Shown: positions 16,355-24,711, counted from the first letter of the stretch. The stretch is DNA of 35,684 bases from Rickettsiales bacterium (GCA_031287725.1 JAITSP010000025.1:1-35684), one strand, 5' to 3'. The notes: generated from the letters alone by a model not told the origin. Numbers and translations: made by a program.

Positions 16355-17626
16355 ATGCCGAGAAAGAAAAATAAAAATAGAAAAAGGAATGCCGCTAGGA
16401 AACACTGTCCAGCTAGGGAAGCCGTTGCGAAGTCCCTCAGGAGGGCAGTGATGGACTTCAGAATAGGCGAAACGAAGAGAACTGCCGGGGCGAAAAGGGG
16501 AAAAAATGAAACTATGGGTTGCAAGATTATAAAGCTGGGTGAAGGCAGCTATGGGGTCGTCTACAAAGTATTCAGCAGAAGCCTTGGTAAATTCGTTGTG
16601 CTAAAACAGCCGGCGAAGGACGGTGGTTCCACAGAGCCCGGAGAAATTCTCTACTATAGAAAATACTGGGCAAAAAATCTGGGGTCATCGGCCCTTGTGG
16701 AGCCCTACTACGCCGATGACAGAGCTGTAGTGCTAGAATATTGCAGTGGCGGAGACCTGACGCAGCTGTCCAAAGTCGGGAAGAGAACGGCCATCGAGAA
16801 GAATTTCGTAGCTATCATGAGAGCTCTGGTGAGACTCCACAGTCTGGGGATTGCCCACCGAGACATAAAGCCAGCCAACATGCTGTTGACGGGCGAGAGA
16901 GTGAAGTTCACTGACTTTGGAGTCTGCAGCCAAATCCCGAAGGATGGTTTGAGCATAGGTTGTTCTGGGACGCCAAATTACTTTTCTCCGGAGCTAACAC
17001 TTTTAAGAGCCTATATAGAGAAGGATATAGATAAGCTTCCTAGGAATTTTACCACTTCCCCTGAATTGAATGATACCTGGGCCATTGGGTTGATGTTTTT
17101 TAAGCTAATCACTGGGAAGCACCTCTATACACTAGCTGGCGCGGTGGATATAAATTTTCTGCCCACGGCTATCAGGATCATCAGAGAACCCAACTGGTGG
17201 AACAGGCTCATCTCCGGTGAGCTCGAAAGACTGAAACCTCCGGCTGGAGAGCTGGAGAAATATGCCCTGATGGCCATGCTAAATCCCCTTCGAAGGGAGG
17301 CGGTGCCAATCAGAGAGGTGCTGGCTAGGTTTGAGAAAATGTCAGGTAAATACCCAGATGAATATGAACGACTGAATGAGATAAAAACCGGAGATGAAGA
17401 GATTACCAGGAAGGAACCAATCTCGCCGCTGTTAAAATTACGATCGGCTGTCTATGGAATGCTAGAGATGGTAAATTCGATGTTTAGACCCAGGGCACCT
17501 AGAGCTGGGACGGATTTTAGGAGTGTGCTGGCTGATCCAAGGCTTCTCGAAGAAATAGCACAGGAAATCGAAAAAGGGACCTCGGCAACTGTCACTGGAG
17601 GTAAAGCCAGGCTAATGAGAAAGTAG
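16355..17626 (+). CDS. Ser/Thr protein kinase, tandem copy 2
   Basis: 423-residue duplicate of the preceding kinase. It keeps the glycine loop GEGSYG (62-67), Lys84, HRDIKPAN (168-175), DFG (187-189), GTPNYFSPE and the DTWAIG motif, so both copies should be active. The first 16 residues are identical to copy 1 and equally basic; the last 60 residues differ at only a few positions. Differences cluster in residues 30-60, in the loop after GDL and in the region after ITGKH, which may mean shifted substrate choice. Promoter, leader hairpin and AAGGAGG ribosome site are duplicated with it. No frameshift is visible. Confidence 0.9.
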   Translation: MPRKKNKNRKRNAARKHCPAREAVAKSLRRAVMDFRIGETKRTAGAKRGKNETMGCKIIKLGEGSYGVVYKVFSRSLGKFVVLKQPAKDGGSTEPGEILYYRKYWAKNLGSSALVEPYYADDRAVVLEYCSGGDLTQLSKVGKRTAIEKNFVAIMRALVRLHSLGIAHRDIKPANMLLTGERVKFTDFGVCSQIPKDGLSIGCSGTPNYFSPELTLLRAYIEKDIDKLPRNFTTSPELNDTWAIGLMFFKLITGKHLYTLAGAVDINFLPTAIRIIREPNWWNRLISGELERLKPPAGELEKYALMAMLNPLRREAVPIREVLARFEKMSGKYPDEYERLNEIKTGDEEITRKEPISPLLKLRSAVYGMLEMVNSMFRPRAPRAGTDFRSVLADPRLLEEIAQEIEKGTSATVTGGKARLMRK

Positions 17627-17759
17627 TGTTCTGGAGGGATTCCGGAGCTGGAGAACCCTAGAATTTCGCCCAGGCCTGCTCTAGTTCTCTGGCGGGGCAA
17701 TGTTCCTCCGGCCATTTTGGTCCCCGGACATCGGGAGGGGCGAAGTCCCTAGCCGCCAG

Positions 17760-17783
17760 TCCGCGGCGGATTCCCGCCGCGGA
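17760..17783. terminator. Strong GC hairpin between kinase 2 and rimM
   Basis: TCCGCGGCGG, loop ATTC, CCGCCGCGGA: a perfect 10-bp, almost all G-C stem. It lies 134 bp after the kinase 2 stop and about 100 bp before rimM. No T-tract follows, so it is either a factor-assisted stop site or a structural element. Confidence 0.4.
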
Positions 17784-17881
17784 TCCTCCGGGCGCTAGCG
17801 TCTCCCCGGGGGGGGTACACTATTTACAGAAATTTTATCCTCTGTAACATGGACCCAAAATCTAATGGACAATGAGGATTT

Positions 17882-18364
17882 ATGCTAAAGATAGGAAAAG
17901 TACTTTCTAGCCATGGCCTTAGCGGGAACGTCAAGGTGGCAAGCTTTTTTGAGGACCCCGATGACATCTTCAGGTACAGGCTGATGGACGGCAGTGGCAA
18001 AGCTCTGAACTGCGCCAGAGCCGGATCGACCAGTCGGAGGGACGTTTTTCTGGTGAAATTTGAGCACATTAATTCCATCGAGGAGGCAAAGAAGTACAAT
18101 GGGACCGACCTTTTTGTTAATATCGAAGATCTGCCGGCACTCTCCGAGGGAGAAATCTACATCGAGAGCCTCATAGGCATGGCGGTCGTCGATGGGGTCC
18201 GGAGAGGCGTAGTCACCTCTCTGTCAAACTATGGGGCTGGAGATATTCTAGAGGTTAGCTGGGACAATGGAAGGTCCGAGTGCATGATATACAGCGGGGA
18301 TCTCGTGGAGACTATAGACAAACAAAATAGAATCATTAAAATACACCCACCGGCATACATATAA
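17882..18364 (+). CDS. rimM: Ribosome maturation factor RimM
   Basis: RimM binds ribosomal protein S19 and helps mature the head of the 30S subunit. The N-terminal RimM domain has the signature GKVLSSHGLSGNVKVASF (residues 5-22), and the C-terminal PRC barrel includes EGEIYIESLIGM (about 92-103) and GAGDILEVSW. Length 160 aa is normal. GAGG lies 6 bases before the ATG. It ends 2 bp before the ExoD-family gene and is almost certainly co-transcribed with it. The usual neighbours rpsP and trmD are absent from the window. Confidence 0.94.
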   Translation: MLKIGKVLSSHGLSGNVKVASFFEDPDDIFRYRLMDGSGKALNCARAGSTSRRDVFLVKFEHINSIEEAKKYNGTDLFVNIEDLPALSEGEIYIESLIGMAVVDGVRRGVVTSLSNYGAGDILEVSWDNGRSECMIYSGDLVETIDKQNRIIKIHPPAYI

Positions 18365-18366
18365 CT

Positions 18367-18963
18367 ATGAAATATCCAGGAATTAGTGGTCTCTTCGCCA
18401 GACTAGGGGCCCTAGAGGGCGAAAGGGTTAGTCTAGATCAGATTCTGGGTGACGAGGAGGGCGGCCCCCATTTTGCACTATTCATCCTGGCGCTCTTCTC
18501 CCTCATACCAACTCCGGCCCCCCTACCGGTGATATCTATTTTCTTCGGGATCCTCTGCTGCCTGGTGCTCCTTCGATTCATCTTGACCAGGGGAAATGGG
18601 TCTATGCCGAAGTTTCTGGGTAGAATTTCAATGAAAAAAAAGACTCTAGATAGCACCATAGCAAAAATAGAGCCATTTTTCCGTAGAATCGAAACAATAA
18701 CTAGAAGACGCCTCAATTTTCCCGCTAGCCGGGTTCTATCCTATCTGATGTCCGTTTTCCTTCTGGTGATAGCCATAGACATGCTTACGCCCATACCACT
18801 GCTGAATGCGGTGCCAACAATTTCCATGCTAGTGACCACCTTCGGTCTACTGAACGGCGATGGGCTGCTGGTGGCCGCTGGTCTGCTGATTGGTGTCCTG
18901 TCGGTGTTTCTGACGGTGAAAGCCCTAGTCTACAGCGCAAAACTAATCCTGAAGTTTAGCTAG
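18367..18963 (+). CDS. ExoD-family membrane protein
   Basis: 198-residue membrane protein of the exopolysaccharide-synthesis ExoD family. The family pattern is visible: a GERVSLDQILG motif near 18-28, the FxLFxLxSLIPTPAPLPVIS segment near 37-57, and several hydrophobic spans (roughly 34-50, 55-72, 122-145, 150-192). The biochemical role of ExoD is not established. The start codon lies 2 bp after the rimM stop, so translation is probably coupled. Confidence 0.82.
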   Translation: MKYPGISGLFARLGALEGERVSLDQILGDEEGGPHFALFILALFSLIPTPAPLPVISIFFGILCCLVLLRFILTRGNGSMPKFLGRISMKKKTLDSTIAKIEPFFRRIETITRRRLNFPASRVLSYLMSVFLLVIAIDMLTPIPLLNAVPTISMLVTTFGLLNGDGLLVAAGLLIGVLSVFLTVKALVYSAKLILKFS

Positions 18964-19068
18964 GGCTCGCTCCAAACCTAGCCAGAGTAGTCCTGGAAAA
19001 ATGGCATTTGGTACTTCCTCCCCCGCCAAACTCCGCTAGCATGTTGGAAAACCTAACCACTGTGGCCT

Positions 19069-19476
19069 ATGGACATAGTTAGAAATCTACAGAGACTGGT
19101 CTACGAGCAGCTGAGAGGAATAAATTTCGGGCTAGAGGTTGGCCTCTACTCCTACCCTCCCAGAGAAGTTGCCTTCCCCTACCTGCTGATAGCGATGGAG
19201 GAATCCAGAGTCAGTCAGAACTTTGGCTACGAAGGGGTAAGAATAAAAATGAAAATAAAAATCTTTGACAGAAGTGAAAATAATGCGCGAATCCTCGGAA
19301 TTTCCGATGGTACCGTGAAGGGACTGGAAAACCTCCAGGCCCTGGGCTTTGGAGACCTCAGAATCATCGGAGTGTTTTTCGGCGGCAGTGAGTTAAAACT
19401 GTACAGCGAGATTAATCCCACCTGGAGCAACAGCCTGGACTTTGAAGTGGCTGTGGAGCGCGTTTCTCCTCGCTGA
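19069..19476 (+). CDS. GTA/phage tail terminator-like protein, DUF3168 type (RcGTA gp8-like)
   Basis: 135 residues matching the DUF3168 pattern: an N-terminal helix, FPYLLIAMEES near residues 44-54, a central strand MKIKIFDRSENNARILGISDGTVKGLENL style block (about 68-97), GFGDLRIIGVFF and a C-terminal LDFEVAVERV strand. In the R. capsulatus gene transfer agent this family is gene g8, at the head-tail joining/tail-terminating position. No capsid, portal or tail tube gene is next to it, so it is a second isolated GTA-type gene, about 8 kb from the DUF2460-type gene. The frame is intact. Family assignment is by recalled pattern, not by search. Confidence 0.72.
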   Translation: MDIVRNLQRLVYEQLRGINFGLEVGLYSYPPREVAFPYLLIAMEESRVSQNFGYEGVRIKMKIKIFDRSENNARILGISDGTVKGLENLQALGFGDLRIIGVFFGGSELKLYSEINPTWSNSLDFEVAVERVSPR

Positions 19477-19504
19477 GATATGCCTACCCTAGAGACCCCG
19501 GGCT

Positions 19505-19837
19505 ATGGGAAAGACCCATGTGGATGAGGAATTTGACTGTGAACTCAGAAAAATCAGAAAAATCATCGGCATCATCGTAGAGTTCCTAGAGGAAAGAATC
19601 CACAACATTAGAAATGGCACTGGGACGGAGGATGGGCAGGATTCCATTGGCCCAATGCTGGGAAAAAATGAAAATATTCTGTCAGCAGTGTGTAAACTCG
19701 GCAATCTGATGCTGAAGCTGGGTGGCCTGGGAGCTAGAGCTAGGGAGGAAAAAGAAAGCGGCCCTCTGGAGGAGGTGGATCTGCAGCTAATGCGGAGCTA
19801 CCTAGAGACGCTGCTGGAAGAAAAATCAAACTCCTAG
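19505..19837 (+). CDS. Hypothetical protein, possible GTA-associated small subunit (110 aa)
   Basis: I do not recognise this protein firmly. It is 110 residues, helical by composition, with a first helix of about residues 8-38, a Gly/Asp-rich linker, then helices ILSAVCKLGNLMLKL (about 58-72) and DLQLMRSYLETLLEE (about 92-106). It starts 28 bp after the DUF3168-type gene on the same strand and probably forms a unit with it. The size, helical build and neighbour would fit a small terminase or another packaging accessory of a degraded GTA, but this is speculation. Its end overlaps the convergent paralog 3 by 12 bp. Confidence 0.65.
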   Translation: MGKTHVDEEFDCELRKIRKIIGIIVEFLEERIHNIRNGTGTEDGQDSIGPMLGKNENILSAVCKLGNLMLKLGGLGARAREEKESGPLEEVDLQLMRSYLETLLEEKSNS

Positions 19838-22105
19838 CGGAGAAGATGTTCCCGTACTCTGGTCTAGAGCTCTTTTGCTTCCTCCCTCATTCACCAGAGG
19901 TGTCACCGGTGATGAAATTGATGAAATTGAGTGTGATTCGCTGCTTTTTCCGGACTGGTCTCCGGAAGTGCTCAGACCCCGGAGGGCATTCAGCGTATCT
20001 CCAAGAACAACCTCCTGCGCCTTCGGCGGCGAATTCAGTGCTGGCTGTAATTCCGCCTCCCTTTTCCCGAAATTTTCTGATTCCTCCTCTAGCCTTTTTT
20101 CGAAACCCTCTACGGCTTTCTCTAGTGCCCTGAGGTTTTCCAAACCTTTTATTGTTTTGCTGTGTTCTTCGAGCATTCTCATTTTCTTAACTTTACTCAG
20201 CTGCACAGCCGAGTCATCCTTCCTATACCCCGGTTTATCTTTATCATCGTTTTTTTCCAACCCAGCTACTTCGCTAGTCCTGTTCGAAATGTCTCTGATT
20301 TTCGCCTGGAATTCTGTTCGACACTGCTCGGCAACTACTTTCCCGCGAATTTCATCATAGTCTCCCTCTGGCAGGGCGGTGTTTCTCGATTTTGCCAGTT
20401 TTTCCCTGAAGGCTCCGGATAGCCTCTTGATCCTACTATCAAATTTCCCCAGAAGCCTCTCCTCGCTGGAGGCTTCGCCCTTTAAATATATTTGCAGTCC
20501 GTCAGAGACAACGGTTCTGACCATTGATATTCCGTCCCCAGGGCTGGCGCCAAAGCGATCTGCAATTTCTTGCACCATGGATGTCTCTGCCAATGTGAGG
20601 TTATTTGGGAGTGCATTCCTTACTGGTTCCTTCCCGTTGGGAAATTTGTAGAGTTTAATCCTCCCAGATTCTATTTCCTCCGCCAGTCTAGGATTTTTTG
20701 CCATGGTAAGCACTGCAGCCACTGAATGAAGCCAGCAGGAACCGGACTTCTGCTGTCCCCCCTTGACTATTCCACAATTACCTCTGACTCCACCAAGATC
20801 ACCTTCATGTCCATTACCAGCAGTAACTCCACTGCTATCCTGGCAAAAGATAAGTATATCTTTTGATTCGTTTATATTATTCCATTCCATTTTCTTCAGT
20901 TTTCCTAGATCCACAGTAAAACATATGGCATGGGTCTTTGTGGCTGTTTCCACAGCTAGAGAGATGAAATTTTCAGGGATATCTCTAAAATTTCCGGAGT
21001 TGATGCCGATGGATTCTAGTAACGACACAACATCCTGGAGGGATATTTTTTGTGTCTTAAACCTAATATTTTTTAAACTCTTGTCATCCAGAGTTGCAAG
21101 AGCTATAAGGTTTATCTCCGTATCAGATCCGCCACTGAAACCATCATCGCCCTTGTCAGTCCTAATTTTAAATCTGTCTCTCTGGATTTTTTCAATGTAC
21201 TGTCTCGCCTCTTCGAAGTTTTCAAATTTCCGCGGGCTATCGCCCGTTAGATCCATCACCAGCTCCCTATCCACGAGGCTATCCAGGGTTACCCCTTCGC
21301 CACTGCTGAGTAGGCTATTTATCTTGTCATAGCACACTCCCACAACTTTTTCCACATTTCCATCTGGCCCATAGGAATAGTATTTATCTTGAAATCTGGG
21401 GACGGCATCGCCCTGGCCGCACTCCCAGATGTGCATTGGTTTCAGATCAGAGATCTCTTTGTCGCTCGCAAGGGGCTCTTCGCCATTCCACTCTCTTGAA
21501 TCTAGGGCTAGCTTCGGTTCTATGGTCAGATCCTGTCTTAGGATCATTTTTCCTGTGTCGTCATAGATGGCGCGTTGAGTAAGGCCATTCGCCTTCGAGC
21601 TGTAGAAAACATCTTTTTTTTTGCCATCTTCGAAGATTCCACTATAGGTGCCATTCTCCTCTGTACGCTTTCCGAAGCCGTGGGGCATCCCTTTCTTAGC
21701 CTCCCCACTGTAGGAGGAACCGTCGCTAGGATCAGTTATGCTCATTTTTCCTTTTTCAAGCTGGCCTCCTTTGAACGTCCCCTCTAGTGTTTCATTAGTC
21801 CCGTTGCCCATTTTAAGCACATACAGCTTTCCCTTTCCCTCATAGAGCCCACTCTCGTATTCACCTGCGTAGTAGTAAATAAAACCATTCTTCTCGCTTT
21901 TTATATTCACTTCCCCCTTCACAAAGGAGCCATTCACAAAATCTCCCTCCCAGTAGCTTTGGTCTTTTCCACTTAGTCTCCCCTTGCCATTTGGTCTATT
22001 CTCGGTGTCCACATCGCCCACGTAGGAAAAGCCATTTGAATAGGTGATCTCCGCCTTTCCATCGCCAAGGGGATTATTTGTTATAATCGTGCCATTTTCC
22101 TCCAT
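19826..22105 (-). CDS. MORN-repeat protein with H-D-Q-C hydrolase domain (paralog 3)
   Basis: About 759 residues from the ATG at 22105; an in-frame TTG at 22135 would add ten. Residue numbers here count from the TTG. MORN-like repeats occupy about 33-175 (SYVGDV, SYSGEAKKGMPHGFGK, TYSGIFEDGK). The shared central region runs from YYSYGPDG (252-259) through INLIALATLDD (341-351). The putative catalytic residues are His402 (THAICFTVDL), Asp433 (QDSS), Gln462 and Cys467 (QKSGSCWLHSVAAVL). The tail from about 545 is a charged helical region ending in a Ser/Pro-rich stretch. The gene follows paralog 4 on the same strand with a short gap. A TATAAT lies in that gap (minus strand, 22147-22152), but the -35 is poor. 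Function inferred from motifs only. Confidence 0.85.
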   Translation of the reverse strand: MEENGTIITNNPLGDGKAEITYSNGFSYVGDVDTENRPNGKGRLSGKDQSYWEGDFVNGSFVKGEVNIKSEKNGFIYYYAGEYESGLYEGKGKLYVLKMGNGTNETLEGTFKGGQLEKGKMSITDPSDGSSYSGEAKKGMPHGFGKRTEENGTYSGIFEDGKKKDVFYSSKANGLTQRAIYDDTGKMILRQDLTIEPKLALDSREWNGEEPLASDKEISDLKPMHIWECGQGDAVPRFQDKYYSYGPDGNVEKVVGVCYDKINSLLSSGEGVTLDSLVDRELVMDLTGDSPRKFENFEEARQYIEKIQRDRFKIRTDKGDDGFSGGSDTEINLIALATLDDKSLKNIRFKTQKISLQDVVSLLESIGINSGNFRDIPENFISLAVETATKTHAICFTVDLGKLKKMEWNNINESKDILIFCQDSSGVTAGNGHEGDLGGVRGNCGIVKGGQQKSGSCWLHSVAAVLTMAKNPRLAEEIESGRIKLYKFPNGKEPVRNALPNNLTLAETSMVQEIADRFGASPGDGISMVRTVVSDGLQIYLKGEASSEERLLGKFDSRIKRLSGAFREKLAKSRNTALPEGDYDEIRGKVVAEQCRTEFQAKIRDISNRTSEVAGLEKNDDKDKPGYRKDDSAVQLSKVKKMRMLEEHSKTIKGLENLRALEKAVEGFEKRLEEESENFGKREAELQPALNSPPKAQEVVLGDTLNALRGLSTSGDQSGKSSESHSISSISSPVTPLVNEGGSKRALDQSTGTSSPLGV

Positions 22106-22146
22106 ATTTTTCTGCCTAATGCTTGGTTGAGCCAATGTTACAGCGA

Positions 22147-22152
22147 ATTATA
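22147..22152 (-). promoter_or_regulatory. Possible -10 box for paralog 3
   Basis: A perfect TATAAT on the minus strand lies about 40 bases before the ATG at 22105. There is no good -35 box at 16-18 bp, so paralog 3 may instead be read through from paralog 4. Confidence 0.3.
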
Positions 22153-22178
22153 CATTTTGCAATGGGGGCAACCGGTGT

Positions 22179-24656
22179 TCACGGGATTCCCCTATCTGTA
22201 GCCCTGCGCCTTGGACCAGGTGCTATGCCTGGCGCTACCATATTTTTCGTCCCCTGGCTGTCACAGCCATTGACTCTACCCCCACCGAAAATGTTCACTA
22301 GGTAGCCTCTGTCTTCCGTTTTCTTCTTCTGCTGCGGTCCGTCGCCTCCAACCTCTGTCTCATTTTTTTCTCTTTTTATCCTCTGTTCCAGTTTTTCCTC
22401 TAGTTTTTTTTCGATGTTTTGGCTATATTCGTCCAGTAGATTGAGTTTCTCTATGCTCTTCATGAATTCGGAACATCTCTCTCCGGTTTTCCCCGCCGGG
22501 GTCTGTGCAGCCTCCTTTCCACTGGCGGTGCCCTTCTCCAATGGCTCTCCCTCTCTCTGGTATCCGGCACTGGCCTTCGCCACTGGCGCCGCCTCTCTGG
22601 CAGGTTCCTTAGCTATTCCGCCGGTCTCCTCCAGCCTATTCTGGATAGCATTGATCTTCTCTAGAAATTCCCTTCCATACTCCTCTCTGATTTCTTCCCT
22701 ATATTTCCTAAAGTCATCCCCTCTGCCCGTTTCCTTTAGTTTTTTCTCGAGCGCTAGGGTTGCCCTGTCAACCTCCTTTCTGAGATTTTTCAGCAGCTTT
22801 CTATCTCTAGAGAGGGTCTCCAGTCTATTCCTGACGTTACCACTTATAACCTGCTCGGCCATAGTCCCATCGTTGACCCGGCCAATGCCAACTTTGTCCC
22901 CGATCCTCTGGACCATTTCCATCTGTTTCAGCATGAAACCGTTGGGAATCTCGTCCGGATCGCCATATTCACCCTCTCCAAACTTGTGAAGTTTGATTTT
23001 CCCAGATTCTATGTCCCCCAGCAGTCGGGGATTTTCCGCCGCTGCCAACATTGCGGCCACTGCATTGTACCAGCAGGTGCCTCCCTTCTGCTGACTATAG
23101 TTCAGCGCCCTGCTATTTTCCATGAGTGCACCAAAATCACCTCTGTAGTCGGGGCAACCGACAGCTCTGCTGCTATCGTAGCAGTAGAAAAAGACTTCCT
23201 TCGACCTGTCTAAATTTCCCCAGCCCACATCTCTAAGTTTTTTCAGATCCACCGTGAAATTAACCACATGATCCATGGTGGACGTGGGCACAGGCAGAGA
23301 AATGCTGTCCCCGGGAATGCTGTCCAGGTTTTTGCGGCTAATGCCATAGGACTCCAGAAAGGATGTCACAGTGTCCAGAGGAACTTTTTTTGGCATAAAT
23401 CTGACATTCTGGAGCGTTTCAATTTTCTCCAGGTTTGCCAGGGCTACCAAATTTATCTCCTCGGGGTAGCCACCGTCAAAACCGGATTTACCTATCCTTG
23501 CCCGCTGGCGGAGGTTTTCCTCTAGAACTTTTTTGAGACAGGCACTGGCCTCCCCAAAGCTTTTGAATTTTCTGGCGGAGTTGCCCTCCATAGCTAGCAG
23601 GACCCCTGCCTCCAGCAGATCTTCCGGGGTTTTTAGCTGCCCAGCGCTGAGTAGTGCGTTAAGTTTGCCGTAGTCCACTCCCACAGTCTGTGTCGGTTTC
23701 CCATCTGCTCCGTAGAGGTGGTACTTCGTAATGTGGGACTCCTGGAAATCAACTCTGTGGTACTCGTATTCCTCTGTGACCAGGGGCTCCAGTAGGGTCG
23801 CGCCTAGATTCTCCGTTGGGAGTCTGTTGGTCGTCCTGTCGCGCTCCGGTTCTCTGGGCAGAATCTGCTCTCGCAGAGGTTTTTCTTCGGAATTATAGAC
23901 AATGTGCTTTACAAGGCCATTTTTCCAGATGGTTAGAAACACATTTTTCCTTTTACCCCTGGCGAACTCCCCTTCCCAGAGCGTATCGTTGGAAAAGCCA
24001 TCACCGCCGATGAGCTTCCCGTAGCCGTCGTAGACTCCATCTCTAAAATTCCCCTCGTAGCTGCCACCATCGGTAAATATGAGCTTTCCCTGGCCGTCGT
24101 AGGCTCCATCTCTAAAATTCCCCTCGTAGCTGCTGCCATCGGCAAACATGAGCTTTCCCTGGCCATCGTAGACTCCATCTCTAAAGTTTCCCTCGTAGCT
24201 GCTGCCATCGGCAAGGATAAGCCCCAGCAGGCCACTGAAGGCCTCGCCTTCGGCGCTAGCCTCGAGCGTTTCGCCATCATCGGTGCTGGCTTTCTCTAGC
24301 CCATCGGCCGTTTCCCCTTTAAAACCTCCGCCAGGGACAGCACTGGCTATGGCGGTGGGTTTTTCTAGTCCATCGCCAACCCTGGGCTCGAATTTCTCAG
24401 GGTCGTCACTTTCCTGTGAGGATGTTTCGGATTCTTCGAAGATTTCTTCTCCCTCGCTGGAGGACCCCTCTCCGGAGATATGGTCAAAGCTAGGTTTCTG
24501 GAGAATGATTTTTGGATTCCTAGGGGCTCCTCTGTCCACAGCCTTAGCCCGGTGGTTTTCCTCCTCCGAATCACTCTCCCCCTGGGTATTCATTTCTACC
24601 ACTAGCCCATCCCCATCTCCTCCACTCTCTTCAGATTCTATTTCTTTCCTTCCCAT
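22179..24656 (-). CDS. MORN-repeat protein with H-D-Q-C hydrolase domain (paralog 4)
   Basis: 825-residue family member. An acidic, Ser-rich N-terminus (1-140) precedes three almost identical 23-residue MORN repeats at 146-214 (core SSYEGNFRDGVYDGQGK). The central region runs from YHLYGADG (312-319) and VDYGKLNALLSAG to GFDGG..EEINLVALANL (393-409). The core has His463 (DHVVNFTVDLKK), Asp494 (YDSSR), Gln523 and Cys528 (QKGGTCWYNAVAAML). A Lys/Glu-rich helical tail of about 200 residues follows. The predicted leader is only about 20 bases and there is no Shine-Dalgarno. Paralog 3 follows downstream. Family membership is certain by motif; catalytic type and host role are inferred. Confidence 0.87.
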   Translation of the reverse strand: MGRKEIESEESGGDGDGLVVEMNTQGESDSEEENHRAKAVDRGAPRNPKIILQKPSFDHISGEGSSSEGEEIFEESETSSQESDDPEKFEPRVGDGLEKPTAIASAVPGGGFKGETADGLEKASTDDGETLEASAEGEAFSGLLGLILADGSSYEGNFRDGVYDGQGKLMFADGSSYEGNFRDGAYDGQGKLIFTDGGSYEGNFRDGVYDGYGKLIGGDGFSNDTLWEGEFARGKRKNVFLTIWKNGLVKHIVYNSEEKPLREQILPREPERDRTTNRLPTENLGATLLEPLVTEEYEYHRVDFQESHITKYHLYGADGKPTQTVGVDYGKLNALLSAGQLKTPEDLLEAGVLLAMEGNSARKFKSFGEASACLKKVLEENLRQRARIGKSGFDGGYPEEINLVALANLEKIETLQNVRFMPKKVPLDTVTSFLESYGISRKNLDSIPGDSISLPVPTSTMDHVVNFTVDLKKLRDVGWGNLDRSKEVFFYCYDSSRAVGCPDYRGDFGALMENSRALNYSQQKGGTCWYNAVAAMLAAAENPRLLGDIESGKIKLHKFGEGEYGDPDEIPNGFMLKQMEMVQRIGDKVGIGRVNDGTMAEQVISGNVRNRLETLSRDRKLLKNLRKEVDRATLALEKKLKETGRGDDFRKYREEIREEYGREFLEKINAIQNRLEETGGIAKEPAREAAPVAKASAGYQREGEPLEKGTASGKEAAQTPAGKTGERCSEFMKSIEKLNLLDEYSQNIEKKLEEKLEQRIKREKNETEVGGDGPQQKKKTEDRGYLVNIFGGGRVNGCDSQGTKNMVAPGIAPGPRRRATDRGIP
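24015..24221 (-). repeat. Three tandem 69-bp MORN-coding repeats
   Basis: Three consecutive 69-bp units inside paralog 4 encode 23-residue MORN repeats. They are nearly identical at the DNA level as well, which indicates recent expansion or gene conversion and makes the copy number likely to vary between strains. Confidence 0.75.
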
Positions 24657-24682
24657 TTTTTCTACAAAATATTTATGATGTA

Positions 24683-24711
24683 ATTTTATAATAAACTAAA
24701 TATTATGTAAA
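24683..24711 (-). promoter_or_regulatory. Sigma70-like promoter for paralog 4
   Basis: On the minus strand TTTACA (24706-24711), 17-bp spacer, TAAAAT (24683-24688). A start near 24676 gives a leader of about 20 bases to the ATG at 24656. Confidence 0.6.

Larger units (their letters stand above)
16156..17729 (+). repeat. Tandem duplication unit, copy 2
   Basis: Second copy of the kinase block that starts near 14582. The 5' leader and 3' flank are almost unchanged at the nucleotide level, while the kinase coding parts have drifted more in the N-lobe linker and around residues 40-60 and 245-270. The right boundary is near 17729, where the sequence departs from copy 1. Confidence 0.8.

Noticed and set aside
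14781-17626. Kinases considered as PknB-type bacterial sensors
   Set aside because: No transmembrane segment or PASTA domains, and no cell-wall genes nearby.
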